Below are positions 49,323-63,100 of a stretch of DNA of 64,000 nt, piece after piece; position 1 is the stretch's first letter; each line of letters starts with the position of its first letter. This DNA is from Setophaga petechia (Eukaryota; Chordata; Aves; Passeriformes; Parulidae): contig JANCRA010000007.1 of assembly GCA_024362935.1 (NCBI GenBank), positions 13,642,503-13,706,502 of the forward strand, written 5' to 3'. Made by a program: the position numbers and the translations under genes. The notes under the pieces were generated by a model. The model was not told the DNA's origin and ran no database searches. It worked only from the letters and a program-made list of their open reading frames with translations.

Positions 49323-51530
49323 CTGAATGACTAATAGCCTTGACCACTTTCATCTCCTTGTCTTTGCTGTTCCACCTCTGTGGGAGCCTGCTAGCATTAC
49401 AGTTTCTTTACAGAGCAATGTGCCACCAATGTTTCTTCACTGATACTTGTAAGAGTAAGCTGGAACATATCTCAGCTATACCAGACTTCTTCCTTAAAGG
49501 TTACAGCCCTCCTTTCCATAGCAAATGGCAGCATAAAACCAAGTCATCAAAGCCATATTTGTTTGAGAGTAGATATATACATAGAACCAGCATTTATGGG
49601 AAACCACTTCTCTGTTTAACTATACATTCTTTCCTTTTAAGTAAGATTGTCATACTATTTACAGGGAGTATGGCAGCTTCTATCTCACCATGGCTCAGTT
49701 TATAATGTCTACTGACTACACACAAGTCCAATATTTTCTCCTTTACAGTATGCTTCCCTAAGCAGATTCTCCAAATATTTCCTGGAAAGAAGAAAAAAAA
49801 AGCTGGAGGAGAAAGGAGGGGTGGAACACGACCAGACCAGCAAGCCAAAGCTATTTTCCAGCAGATGGTGCAACAGGGAACTGAAAACACTTGGCAGTAA
49901 CAAATGGTTTTCTGAAAGTTCTACCAGCTAGTTCAGATAAGTTCTTCAGAATCACCCTGCAGCAGCCTAAGAGTTCAGATGTTTTGGTGACATCACTTAA
50001 GTTATGAAAAAAGGCTTGACTTATTGCAAGAAGTTAGGCCATCTGCCCCTCATATGTTTACACATAATCATTCAGGTGCAAACAAGAGCCATTAACACAG
50101 GAAGAATTACATCCCTTGCAAACACATTCAAACTGTCAAAGAGTCAAAATAATGCAACAAGAGCTATAAACGCTGATGTGAAAGGTCAAGGGCAAGAAAG
50201 CAATTTCCGTTTTCAGAAGTTTAGGACTACAATCATACAGTCAAATCTCAGCCAAACATCTTGACTGGTTGGTTTTTTTTCCAGATGGGATCATTAATCT
50301 TTTTTTAAGATGTGAAAGCAGTGAATAGCCCAAGGATCAGCCAACAAATAAGTCAGCAATTAACAACAATTTGAACAAAGTCGGGGGTGTGATGAGTTTC
50401 AAGACTGTGACCATTTCTAGCCCAAGCAGTTTTACATCAAGATGTGCAAGAAAACCTCCTGAAAGAGCAATAGGATAGTTTCAGTCTCTTAGTGTTGCAC
50501 TGTTGAACAGTATTTCTTCCAAGTGGCTGGAAAATTGTTGCTGTGCAGAGAGGCTGCATCTCACACAGCAAAGATTCCACCTTGTTCTTAGCTGGCTTTG
50601 CAGATATCTCAACAAACTAATCTCTTCATTGAAAAACCAGGACAATTTTAAAGTTAGCTGAAGATAAGGAGAAGCAGTCTCAAAATCGCTAATAGAAGCA
50701 GAGCTGTCAATTGGCAGCTATAGCACCAGGAAATAGCAGTGACAAAAGCACTGCAGAGAAAGCAGCAGCAATGTGTTTAGGGAGCCAACACAGCATGTGA
50801 AAGGCTAAATAAAAGAGCAGATAGAAGGTGTAAGTGGATGAGAACAAATCTTTTTGAAAAAGCATTTTTCCAATAAATTGTTTGCAACCTGCAAACTGGG
50901 ACTAGTGAGAGTTTCTCTGCTGTGTCTTTCCCCTTTAGCACAATCTCTGCTCTCAGGACTGGGAGATTTCTTTCTGTAAAGGACTGTGCCACCTTGCTTC
51001 TTTGGGTCGTTTCTAACTGGGACAGGTCTCTGCAAGGCCCTCTTTATTAGAGCATGTATGCTGATGCCACACAAGTGAAAATATTTAAAACACAGAATTT
51101 CTTCTCTCTCTGCTTTGAGCATCAATCTTAGGGCTGATTAACAAGTGCTGCATTCCTTGATTTGCATTCTGAAAGCACTCAGGAGAAATTGAACACTTAG
51201 ATGAATATTGAGGCAAATGAAGTTATATTTGCAAGAGCTGCCATTTTTGTTGTCATGGAACGTTTCATGAAAGGACAGTTGTTATTTTGCAGGCTATTTT
51301 TAAGCCACCAATGACATTAAGACATAATTTTCAATATTTAGTTCCCAGAAGTAAGATGATATTTGCACTAAAGGATAGACAAGAAGACAGGAAAACACAA
51401 TTTTAACTAATCCCAGACAAGGGCCCTGATGTGTGTGGCAACCTCCTTTGCCACAGTTTCTCTGACTAAAACTTGAACGGTGGTACTGATGTTGGCAAAT
51501 CACAGCCTGCTGAACAAGAGGGTACTAAAA

Positions 51531-51558
51531 TTAGATGCTACTACATTATAGCATCTAA
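51531..51558. repeat. Perfect 10-bp inverted repeat with 8-base loop
   Basis: TTAGATGCTA (51531-51540) and TAGCATCTAA (51549-51558) are exact reverse complements around CTACATTA. The stem is too short for a microRNA precursor, and no transposon terminal repeats were found around it. Confidence 0.9.
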
Positions 51559-53397
51559 AATGAAGCATACAATTGATCCTTGAAGATTGGGGGAATCAAA
51601 AGTTCCAAGTCTTCATTTTAGAGATATCAAAAGACATCTTTTTTTATAATTTAATAAATGGCTTTGGATTTAGATGTAGATCTACAGAACTATCACTGTA
51701 TGAGAAGTGAAAAAAAATAATAGCTGTTTCTAGTATCGTTACAGTTCACTAAAGTACAAAAATAAACTACCTTCAAAATAAGTAAGATATCACTGAAAAT
51801 TATTGAAAGCACAAATATTTTTAAGCTACTGTCAGTTTAGACAATTTGCCACCCTATAACTCAAGATATCATATCCCATATATTAATCATTACATGAACC
51901 ATGCTTATTTCTGGATATACTAACTGCCCAGACAACCAAGAGGATATTTTCCTATTCTCCCAGTAAGTGAACTACTGCTTATTTGGCAAGCAGTTTAACC
52001 TGAAAGATAGCTAAAAGTAGAGATACTCATTAATTGAGAATATGATCTATATGATATTATTTATATTGGTAAAAGCTGGAGGTATCTGGGGGTATCTTTG
52101 ATTTGCATTTGGATATGGGCCAAAGCAATCAGAGCCAATAGCTGCTATGTGAGGTTAAGATCACTCAGCTTGCCTTCTGTTCCCAGATAAACAAATAAGG
52201 AAACACTATTTATAGGTTATGAGAACACAAAACCCAAAGATTAGTAAGAGTTAAAACAAACCAATCTAAAAGAGACCTAAAAAATAGGAACAATATGGTA
52301 ATTACTGCATCCCATCTTTACAATACTTTCACCACTGCTTCTTGAAAAACATTGTGGGAAACACGGACTAAAAAGGAAATTATGAGAAGACATGTGCAAA
52401 GCTGACTGGATTCTGCATCAATTGAGAGTAGTTTATAACAAAATCTATTAGCTAGAGTTGTTCATACACCTGTCCTGGATCTGGTACAACTTAATTATCA
52501 CAAGATATAAAAGTAATAGAGAAAAATATATATGTTCCTTCTGGCCTGCCTGGCTCCACAGAGAGGAGGAAGAGCAAAGACAAACCTCTTTGGCTGTCAG
52601 TTTGTTGCACTGTAGAGAGTGAAAAATGAGGTGAATCAGTGCTCCAGGCTTTCATCTGGGCACATCTTCTTACTTCAGACCACAGGGTTGAAAAACTTAA
52701 CACAAATTGAACTGCCTTGCAGGAAGGTTTGAGGGTTCCTTTTCCTTCTTCAGCCTTTATAATCATAAAAGTTATGACAAAACTGCCACACAGTGACCTC
52801 AGATACAAACACTTAAGCAGCCTTGCCCAGCCAAAGGACAGATCAAATAATACCTTGTTCTCCAAACCCAAGATACACTGCAAAATCTGTATCCAGTTTA
52901 TTTAATAGTAAAATATTTGCATTATTTTGTATATTTCATATATTATTTTTAGAAAGGTGTTTTCAAACAAAGAGGTAAGGATCAGTTCCTTCATCATTCA
53001 ATTCAAGTGTCATTGTCACTTATCTCTACACTACTTTTCATTCAGTAGGGAAATGTCACTTCAAAACTTCTGTCCTGGAAATAATGGCAGTCTGGACCTC
53101 CTCACAACATTGTACAGGAATCCCCATTGCACTTCCTCCCACTCTAGGCTGTGACATCTCTTTAGAATTTTCAACTCAGTTCGTTCAAACGTTTAAAATT
53201 TAAAAATTTACTGATACATAGAGAAAAAAATTAAGCTATATGTAGACCAAGATAACACTAAATAGGGGAGAAAATACTTTCTGCTGTCCTTTGTTTTCTT
53301 TCCTACTGTCTCTTGGCCTCAGTTTGGACTGCCTGCTCTTCAGATAACAGAATGAAAACCTATACATGCCTTTATAAACATATACATACATGTGTGC

Positions 53398-53410
53398 GAG
53401 AGAGAGAGAG
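53398..53410. repeat. Short (GA)n microsatellite
   Basis: Six GA dinucleotides directly after TGTGTGC. Simple sequence. Confidence 0.85.
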
Positions 53411-54235
53411 CATATTATGTATACATAAACTTTAAAACATTATTGGTGACTTTGAGCTTTTGCATAAATTCTGAACTTCCTGAGCTCTCCTACAATGCCT
53501 ACTCCTAGCAGAACTTTCATTCACACAAATCTCTTCCCAGCAGCTTCTCTGTGATCCCAGACTGCACTGTGACAGCCTGGAATATAAGGACAGGCCAAAC
53601 TGAGCTTCCAGCAAAGCTGCTCCAAGTAAGCAAGTTCCCCTCTAATACTCTCTCTGCAACAACAAAGTAGTTTCTGTCTCCTTAGTATTTGCTATGCAGG
53701 AATTAAAAAGGAAAGAAAAATGGATATGCTTAATTTTAGAGTGGTTTTCAACAGAGAAAAAGCATTCAGAATGACCGAGAGTAAATTAAAAGACATTATC
53801 TAAGGTATAACCAAAACAATTTTGACATTAAATTGACAAATACTACACCACTATCACCTCTTGAAGGAGTTCAATCATTTACCATTCAATTTTTCTCAAT
53901 ATCCTTGAGAAAATCCCAAGTGACAAGAGACATTAACAGCAATTTTGGCATACCTACAATTACAAACTAAGAGGACATTTCATTTAAGTTATCTAAGCTG
54001 TATTCTTCATAACCACACCAAAGGTCAAATCCTGCATTGATTTTCAATGCTAGAAGTTTTCTAAGAATAAAAACACAATTCAGAACAGCATTTCAAAGCT
54101 AGCAGTGCTGCAAAAGAAAAAATAAAAATTGATTGTCACAGATCAAGGAATTTTATGGGCATAATATTAATTTAGAATAAGTCCTACTCTTCTCCACAGT
54201 AAACCACTACTGTACACAAATTTCCAAACACACGG

Positions 54236-54400
54236 AGACAGCTGACATGAGCTTGTTTTCCTGACAGCAGCGTGACTCTGCATTCATGGCTGTGCATTCT
54301 CTTTCACAAGCTGCATCCTAAAAGCAATGACTGATCAGTCAAATGTAGACTGTGCAATACAGAGATAAATAATTACATTTTGTATGTCTAATATGTTTAG
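54236..54400. promoter_or_regulatory. Candidate conserved non-coding element (unverified)
   Basis: Non-repetitive, compositionally balanced stretch with an ACTGATCAGT palindrome near 54330, which is itself a perfect 10-mer, and a TAAATAATTACAT homeodomain-type segment near 54366. The call is based on texture and motifs only. Confidence 0.15.
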
Positions 54401-57055
54401 TATTTTACTGGGACATTATCAGCAACAGTCCCTTTGACTTTAAGAGGACTATGTAAGTAAAGAAAATCACAGAGCTGTTGGTGAGCAGGGGTCACGGGTG
54501 GCCTTATTTCAGTTCTCCAAAGTCCTACTGACTATAAAATGGGCAGACAGCAACTCTGCCTCTAATATAATATTGTTTATTGTTATTCTTACAGTAGATT
54601 CTACCAATACAGTGATGGTGGAGGTTCTGAATAAACTGACACTTCCCACTCATGAAAAATAGATATATCCAAGAACGAACCACAGGAATCATCACTGAAG
54701 GCTAAAGTTCTTAATTCTGCAGCTTTTCCCAGGTTTTCCACAGAGAATCTTTTTTCATACTGTGTATTTAAGAAATTCCAATAGCTATGCAGAACACAAG
54801 AAAGTTCATCACTATATGAAAGAAACACAGCAGGCAAACAGCTGCTAGTGTCAAGGGTTTCTTTAAAACAGCAATATGTTATGGGATTTTGTTACTTCTA
54901 TTTCAGAGGGTTTTTTAAGACTAAGAAAAATCTCAGACATACTCTATTTTAAGTCTAAAGGTACAAAAGAACTGGAGCATTTTAACACCTGTTCTATTAT
55001 GGTCTATTAATATTTTTACATATTAAAATTGACAAGACAGGTGCAGACAATGCAGGCTGCTATAGATTGCAGAGACACTGATCATTTCTATAATTTTAGT
55101 CATCTCTGCGTGGTGCACTGGGGTCTAGTGTTTACAGAGCCAGATTTTTTCCTTCTACTGACTGCCTAGTGACTGCTGTGTGCCACTCCAGCTTGCCATG
55201 TTTTCATCCCTCAGCTACAAAGGAAGATACTGAAAGTTTGTTTCTTTGTATTTTAAATGTGTAAGAGTTGGACAGTGTCACTGACACAAAATCAATAATC
55301 AAAAAAACTTCAAAGGCCCAGCACAAAACTCCTAGAAGTCAATGTTTCTTCCTAATGATTTCAATTGTCTTTGAAACAGGTGATAAATTATCTTGGAATG
55401 TAGCACACAGCTGGGATAATACTTAAAAATATAAGCCAAAAGATTTTTAGAAACACAAAACCTTTAGAGTTACTGTATGCAAAAAGAATAAAGTGTCACT
55501 AAAGGAATGCCATTCTTCTCTTGGAATATAATTTAGAACCTATTTCCATTTCATTAAAGAAATGCTATATTGTTTTCATGTAAAGAAAATTAGCATTAGT
55601 ATTTCCCTTATATTTCATTCAAAACATTTGCATTGCAAAGTTTTCAGAGTTTCACATTTGGAATCACACAACTTATGGCACTATTTTTCCCCCATAGATG
55701 AACAACTCTACAGTAGGGACTTAGATGCATCTAAAAGAAACCAGGGAAGCAATCATTCTAAGCATTTTGAAATGCACCAAAATTTTGCAGATTCAAGATA
55801 GGGCACAAATTAGTTACTTCATTTTTTCTGGTTTTTTGGCTTCTTATTCTATCATCTGGCCTTTTTTGACTTCCCTTGAGACAAGCATGATTATGTGCTA
55901 CCACTGCAACCATGCTGAACATTAAAAAGACTGTAAGCATGATAATGCAGGTGATTGGAGACTATAAATGGAAGAATTTTTTTATACAGTGAGAAAAAAA
56001 AATTATCAAAGAGGTATTTACCCATGAAATTTGTTCCTCCTATTTTCCTTTTTTCCATTCAAGCCTGTAGGGTTGATTGGCACAGGGATTCATTATTACT
56101 CCCTTTCTGATAAAAGACATCATACTACTTGAAGGCAACACAGTATAGTTGGTTTATACCAGGCATAAAGCTGATCTTTTAATTTGACATTTGCAGTGCT
56201 GTCCTTATTATCATGTGTGAACAGCCTAAAGAAATCAAATACTCCATGTGGGTAATTTTGTGCTTTTGCTTGAAACTCTTTGAAAAGATTATATGGAAAC
56301 TGAAGATGGAAATAGATGACAGACCTTACTTTGGAGACAGACTCAACTGAGTAATTAAAAGCATACATTAAGTACAAACTTCACAGTAAAATCATTAAGG
56401 GAAAAGGATTACTTTACTAAGTAACAATCAAATTTGCCTTAAAAATGCAAATATTGTGTTGGATAGATCTCCTTTTGGTATAAATCAAGTAAAACTATTT
56501 ATTGCAATGCAGGTAAAAGAGGCTCCCTGGTTAAAAGGAAAAGCCCAATCATACTGAGCCAAAGCTCCCTGAAGCCCATGACTTTGCAGTGGATGCTCAT
56601 GCAGAGTCCCAAAACCAGAACTGTATCTCGTCTGTGGATCTTACTGTCCGCTCAAAGGTCAATTACTCAGGGGTTTTGCAATCTAGGTAAAGCATCCAGA
56701 TTTTTGTATTTAACAGCTCACTGTGACCCTTTCTGGAAAGTTCTTTAGGTGTTGACAGCCTGACATGAGTTGGGTTACACAACATAACACTTACACACAC
56801 AGCATAGGAAAAAACCCCAACTTATTTCAGTCATATAATCACGCTGTAATCACTTCCCCCCGGCTGGACTAAGCTCTCATGTAGTCTCCATTCTGCCACT
56901 TCTTTTCAAGCTCAAGGGCCTGACTCTCACCTTGAAGGGAAACAGTTTTTCTACCTCACCCTTCTCTGTGAAGTGCACTGTTTCTTCAGATGCTTTATTC
57001 CTTTTTCCTTGGAAAAATTGAAACCAAAAGAAAATTCAGAAAACGCATGCACCTT
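54401..57055. other. Non-coding stretch, no gene seen
   Basis: AT-rich DNA without recognisable repeats. The open frames at 54601-54837, 55562-55801 and 56120-56377 (78-85 codons) have no known relatives that I recognise. Confidence 0.65.
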
Positions 57056-57060
57056 TTTAT

Positions 57061-57190
57061 GATATAATGTGGGTGTACGGTTTTTCTGTAGCATTTAATG
57101 CAATAAAATTAACTTTGTAATCATTTTATTGAGCATTTGACAGCTTCGGAGTGATGAGCTGATGTTGTCAGAAAACTGTTCATAAGAGGC
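57061..57190. promoter_or_regulatory. Candidate conserved non-coding element (unverified)
   Basis: Contains GTAATCATTTTATTG and TTTGACAGC (a MEIS/TALE-type TGACAG core near 57138), plus repeated TGATG/GATGAGCTGATG elements. There is no simple repeat in the core. It resembles enhancer DNA, but conservation could not be tested. Confidence 0.2.
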
Positions 57191-60100
57191 TTGTCTAAGC
57201 TGTGGGACTAAAAGAATGTTTCTCTTACGGCTTGGTGAGAATCCTCACCAGCTATGCACAAAACCAAGATCTAGGTTCCCACCTTCACCTGTCAAAACAG
57301 ACATGTGTAAGCAGGTGAAGGAGAGAAATGTGCTCCAGTAAGTCCTTTAGTTTATATTCCTAAAGAATCACAGCCTTTGGCACAACAGGAAGAGCTATCC
57401 CATAATTAATGGGATAAAAAAAAAAATCTCTACCATCGCTTCCGTCAGTGTGAATTGATTTATATCCATGTACACAGAGACACAGATTATATTTTTACCT
57501 GAATATGTTTATTTGCTCTCAGCAGAATTAACTTCATCAGTCATTTTTTGACTCAGTCACAGTAAGTCACAGGATCTTTCAGATCTGGCCCCATACACAT
57601 TTTTACCCTAATAAGAAATATTATTTGAGTGGTGAATTCCATAATTTTGAACACAGGTAATAATCCTCTCAGAAACATGAAGGAAACCAAGACAATCCCC
57701 CAGCTAACAGATCTGTAGAATCAAAGGCAATGAATTCTGTATGTACACAGATATATGCCTAAACTGATCTAACTGCAGGACCTAGTGTTAAAAACTACTG
57801 CTTCAATAACACAGTTCTTTAATATGAGATATTGTTCATTTGATACAATTATCTACTTTTATCCAGATAAAATAATCAATCTACACTTTCAGATAATTTT
57901 ACTTGAGAGCATTGACATTAGGGAAAATAAAAATAACTGCCAATTAGGGAAGCTGAAACAATCAACCAAGGAAATAAGAGTTAGGGAATCTTTTCCCAAA
58001 AGGCTCATCTCATGGGATGACAGTATCCACAGGCCACAGTTTCTACTCTACTCAACTCTGCATCAATTCTCTGTTAAGCATATCTACTAGAAAAACATCC
58101 AGGGGTGACTGGAAGATTGCAAGAGGCAGACACCCACTACAGCATTAGGTACACTGTTCTACTGATTAATTGCTCTTGCTTTTAAAAGTTCACATCTATT
58201 CTTCAGCTTATTTATCTTGCCTCAGCTTCTGGCCTTTTTGTACTTGATTTAATAGCAAGTTAGGAGAATACATGGATAGACTACAGGAGAGCAGACAGGA
58301 AAAAGCAAATAACTAGGAACACTATTTACTTCACTTTGCAGCTCATAGTTCCAGGCTTTCCTCCAAATTATCATCATTAAAAAGAGCCCTACACACTCAG
58401 CTACCTTCCACAGTCCCCAAACCTGCTTACAAAACTTCTACGTTTATTTTCCTGCTGTATTTCTGCTGATGTTTAGTACACTTCTTCCCAGCTCTTAAAA
58501 GGGGAATTGCAAGTACCTAAATTATGCCACGGGAAAGACCTAACACAGATCAGAACCTGGTGCTGCTGTCTTTTGCTCATTTCCCAGAGTAATCTTTCCC
58601 TCTCAGATCAAGGTATGCTTAGGGGCCCAGCTGTGTCTGCACTGCTGCACTCTGAAAACCTCCCACATCCAACTTGCTGCTCCCAACCCACTGCAACCCA
58701 ATCAATAATGCCAGAGTTACAGAGCAAGAGAGATCGAAATTCTGAGGAAGAAAACAACCACAAATTTGCTAGCTTGTCAAAATAAAGTGTCACAGTGATA
58801 GTGTAACACGGCCTGTGCCCATCTACAAATATGTCTTTTGCTATCTTTGATGCTTCAGAGGTTCATGAATTACTGAGATCTTGCTTGCATTACTGAGTTT
58901 GATTTGTTTGCTGCCTGACAGGTTAGGAATGGCAGTTCACTGTTATGAAGCGAGCCCTTTAGATCTGCAGAAGGAAGTGAAGTGTCAAAGCACGAGCTGT
59001 AGTCATGCAAGGAGGTGACTGGAGGAGCCTACCCCAGCGACAAATCAAAGTAGCAGTTGTGAAAGAAGCATGGGGAGGCTGCAGGAGGGAACAGTTCACT
59101 TGTCACTTCTCTACTAAGTAACACGACCTTTACAACCCCATGTGTGTTCTCTTGAGAAAACAGAAAAAGGAGAAACAGCAGAGGGACTCTACCAGCAGAT
59201 CTCTGCCAGTTTTGGATGCCAGAATAAATGTGCAACCAGAAGGAATTTGGTAAATGATGCATAACTTAAATCTATATGATATGTTGTGATATTCCAAGGT
59301 GCCAATAAATGAGAGAATTCAGCTATCAGGATTGGGAATGCTGTGGCTCAGCCAAATTAACTACACTTAACAGTGATGGAGTACTGCACCAAAAAAGCCA
59401 TACTAGTACTCCAGAGCCAATTCATGTATATCAACACTACATTATTCTGTAGCTTAGCAATATAATCATAAAGCTTGTAATAAAAAAAAAAACTAACCAC
59501 AAAACTAAACAAATAAATACTACAAAACACAAACACAAAAGGAACTATGATACTGAACTATTAAGATATAAGAAAATACCTTAGTGTGTTCTACTAAGGA
59601 CCAGAAAAATAATTTGGCATGCACTGAACAGCACTGAACTCAGAAATAGAGCTTCCTTATGTTTTGTGACAAGAATGAATCAAAATACAGCATTCCAGTC
59701 TGCAGAAACCAAGTGTACGTTGTTTTTAAAATTCATTAAGAGGCATCTGAGGTATTAACAGTCTCCATGGCAGCTTCTGAACAGGCTGCAAATTAACACT
59801 CTCTGACAACTGAGCCCCTTACCTATTTGAATTCTTCACTGACTGGTTGAATTGTTAAAAGCTAGAGTTCTATCCTGTCTTCATTTTCCAATTATTCTAA
59901 TATCTCTTTCTGATCTGTTACTCCTTGACACAAATGGATTAGCACTGCTCTACCTGTCATTCTCCAACCAGTGGAATCTATTTAAGTGCACAAATACATG
60001 CATTATGTCTGTATGTACACACACACTTAATAAATACATGTATGTTCTAGTAGCACATTACCAAGATCTACCAGAAGCACTCAAAAGTCAGGAATTGATT

Positions 60101-63100
60101 CAGATTATAAGAGATTGCAGATCCTCAAAAATGAGTCAAATTTCAGGATGGGGGGGAAGGTGAGGCTACAAAAAGGACCCACAGCAAAAGGCACACATTA
60201 CACTAGGTTTTCCCCCAGAAGGAATATACAATCCTTCAAAAAAGGACCGATGAGCAATTAAACTAAGAAATAAAGGAAAACACACACACAATCATTTTCA
60301 CAAATATCTGCACAGCTATGAGATATTCCAAAAGGACTCTGCACAAGGCAGGGACTTTGAACAGAAAATATGAGTCAAAACAGTTAAGACTTGGTAAAGC
60401 TGTAAGCAGCTAAAGACAAAAACCTACAATGGGAAGTGTCAGGCATCTTAATAGCCAGCAATATAAGCACCACCTATAATAAATGAGGGAGGGACAGAAC
60501 AATAGTACAAATAAATTAACTAGAGTCTAGAAACCTCAAACAAGTGTCTTACTTTGCTGAAAATAAGATTTTTTTTTTACTAACAAGTACAGGATTTTTA
60601 CATGACATATTGAGAAGTATATTTCTTTGTGATGCTGGTCTATCTCAGAGGTATCATAAGTACAGAACCATGTAATGTGGCTGTTACTATGGAAACAGCT
60701 CCTTTTCTAAGGAAAATCAGAAGGAATAAGTCAAGTAAAATCTCAAATAATTTCTTGTGGCACTGGTCAGACACCTTGTTAAACTGCACCCTTAACTTAT
60801 TGCATTCCCATTTCTGTCAATTCTTTCCTATTGCTACATGTTTCACACAGAAACAAGCAATACTCATTTTTCCCCACATTAATTGAAGTAATATATCCTG
60901 AGTATGCAGCACAGATTTCTCCACCTCAGCAGTGAATGCAGAACAGTCAGATTAGCTCTGAGGACACTGTTGCTAAAAGATGAGCCTTGTTCACACAAGA
61001 ATCTATCTCATCAAGGCATAACTTTCCACCTTCCATTTTAATCAAAGAAAAAAAAGTGACAAAATAAAACATCATGTCAATTATACAGCAATTCCTTTGT
61101 TTTTCTTACATAAATAAAAATAATTATACAAAGTTAGACAAGACACTATAATAAGTGCAACACTAGGGAAAACGGAAAACAAAGATGTAGAGAATGAATT
61201 GCCGAGGGTCACCACTACAAAGTCATTTCTCTCCTAAATGTTTAAGGATGCTATTTGCTCATAACCTCATGACTCTTACTTATCCCCTCCAAGTACTGTC
61301 TCAAATGTCCACTAAGTCTCTCCCTGTTAATTAACTGTGAATAAAAGCTATAATGTTTAACTTCTGTTTCTGCAACATTATCTAAGCCTAGTCTACAGAC
61401 TACCAAATATTCTTCCCTTATTCAATCTACCAACTGATTTTATCAACTCTCCATTTCCAAATCCATTTTTTCTTCTGTAAGGTCAATGCCAGCGTTAATC
61501 TACACCTTATTGCCTTTATTCATGTAAGAACAGGCTCAACACACTTCCTGGGGAAAAAAATGGGGCTACAAATCATAACAAGTTTTTTCTTTCTCACAAT
61601 TACTTAAGCACATCAAGGCTTTGTGCTACAAAAGGTGACAATTTGGGATCATGACAATGCTTGACACAGAAAAGCAAAACCAATTTCAGGAAAATAAAAA
61701 TAAACTACACTTTTTACGTGGTTCTATCATTAAAGATATTAAAATCAGTACACAGGGGCCTGACTATCCCCTGCCCTACTACATCTGTAAACACCCAGCC
61801 TTTACTTTGCATGAATGTAACTGGAGAAATTTAAGCCTGAACTCTACCCACAGCCAATATATTTTACATTAGCCTTTTATCTGAATGAATGACACCTCAC
61901 TCAATGTCTCTTTGATCCAGAAAGGGAAAAGATTAAGCAATTACAGGGAATTTCAAATTCATTGCTGTCTCTTTGTTTTGGAAAACAAAGCATGAGCACT
62001 GTCTCTTGTCTAAATACTTTTCTTCAGTTTAAAGGTTATGCTCAGCCAACTGGGAGACAGATTCTCCCCACATGTTTCTGGGGACCAGCTACAGCATCCA
62101 GTGTCTGTTACTGCTCAGTACCTGGAAAACTCTTACCTTATATAAGTATGCTAAAAAAGAAAAAAAAAAACATGGTTGAGAAAATTTGAATAATACGTAA
62201 GTTCAAAGACATTGTCATCTGCTGGAAACTGCACAAACAGAAAAAGGGGCTTCAGTAATTCATCAAATAAGCTCCTTGCCATGAATTATTCACTTAGTTT
62301 TGCTACTAAGGCTTCCATGTGCTTCAAGTCACATAAGTGTGATAGGGAGATAGCAACCTGGGAATCAGGGTTGTGAAGGTCTTGCCTGCTCTTATATTTT
62401 CCAAGAGAGGAAATGAAGTTAGAATAATTATATTTTTCTATTTTTATCTTTGCTATTAATCTCTTGGCTGGATTACTGAGGGATGCAGTATCCCTGCTTT
62501 GCCCTTTCAATGCCCATTTCCTTTATAAGTCACTGAGGGGAATTCTTCCTTTCAGCTGTACTTTTCCCCTTTGTGCATAGACTCTAATGATCAGAGAAGT
62601 CTAGAAGTGAGCTAAAGAGCCTGTGGATCAGAAGACTTGTCTTCAGGATGGTACTCATATTCATGAAAGCAAGCAATCCAAAGAGAAAAAGCTTCAAGAG
62701 AAGTTTGATGATAATATTATAAAGAAGGGGGAAAAAAGAGAGGAAATGAGAGCCACCTAAGGAACAGCATGAAATAACCATTAAGATGCAAACAGCTTAA
62801 ACGTAGAATCCCTTCTCCTTGAGTTCTTTTTAAATGGAGCTGAAGTTCCAAAATATATCAAGACCATAGAGAGAAACTCAATCATGTTATTCTGATAAAA
62901 GACACTACTGTGTTTTCTAGATCTCCAGACAGTCAAAAAAACCCATGTCTGAGAAAATAAAGGTCCGTCCTTAGTCCCTATAGGGCTGCAGAGGGCAGCC
63001 TGCATTCTTGAACAGATCTGCAGGTAAATACAGTTCCTTTAATGCCTGGCAACAGCCCAGGAACAAACAGACGATTCCATTTCGTGAAGCATTAATTCCA

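Larger units (their letters stand above)
47331..54235. other. Non-coding stretch, no confident gene
   Basis: Open frames of 144 (48844-49278 plus), 121 (49340-49705 plus) and 130 codons (52491-52883 minus) have unrecognised products rich in Leu, Phe and Ser, typical of chance frames through T-rich DNA. CTCAATAAAGGACTC near 48320 contains an AATAAA polyadenylation-type hexamer, but I see no exon or LTR clearly attached to it. The perfect inverted repeat at 51531-51558 and a short GA run at 53398-53410 lie here. Confidence 0.6.

Noticed and set aside
52491..52883. 130-codon minus-strand frame
   Set aside because: Unrecognised product. A shorter frame on the other strand overlaps it, and there are no exon signals.
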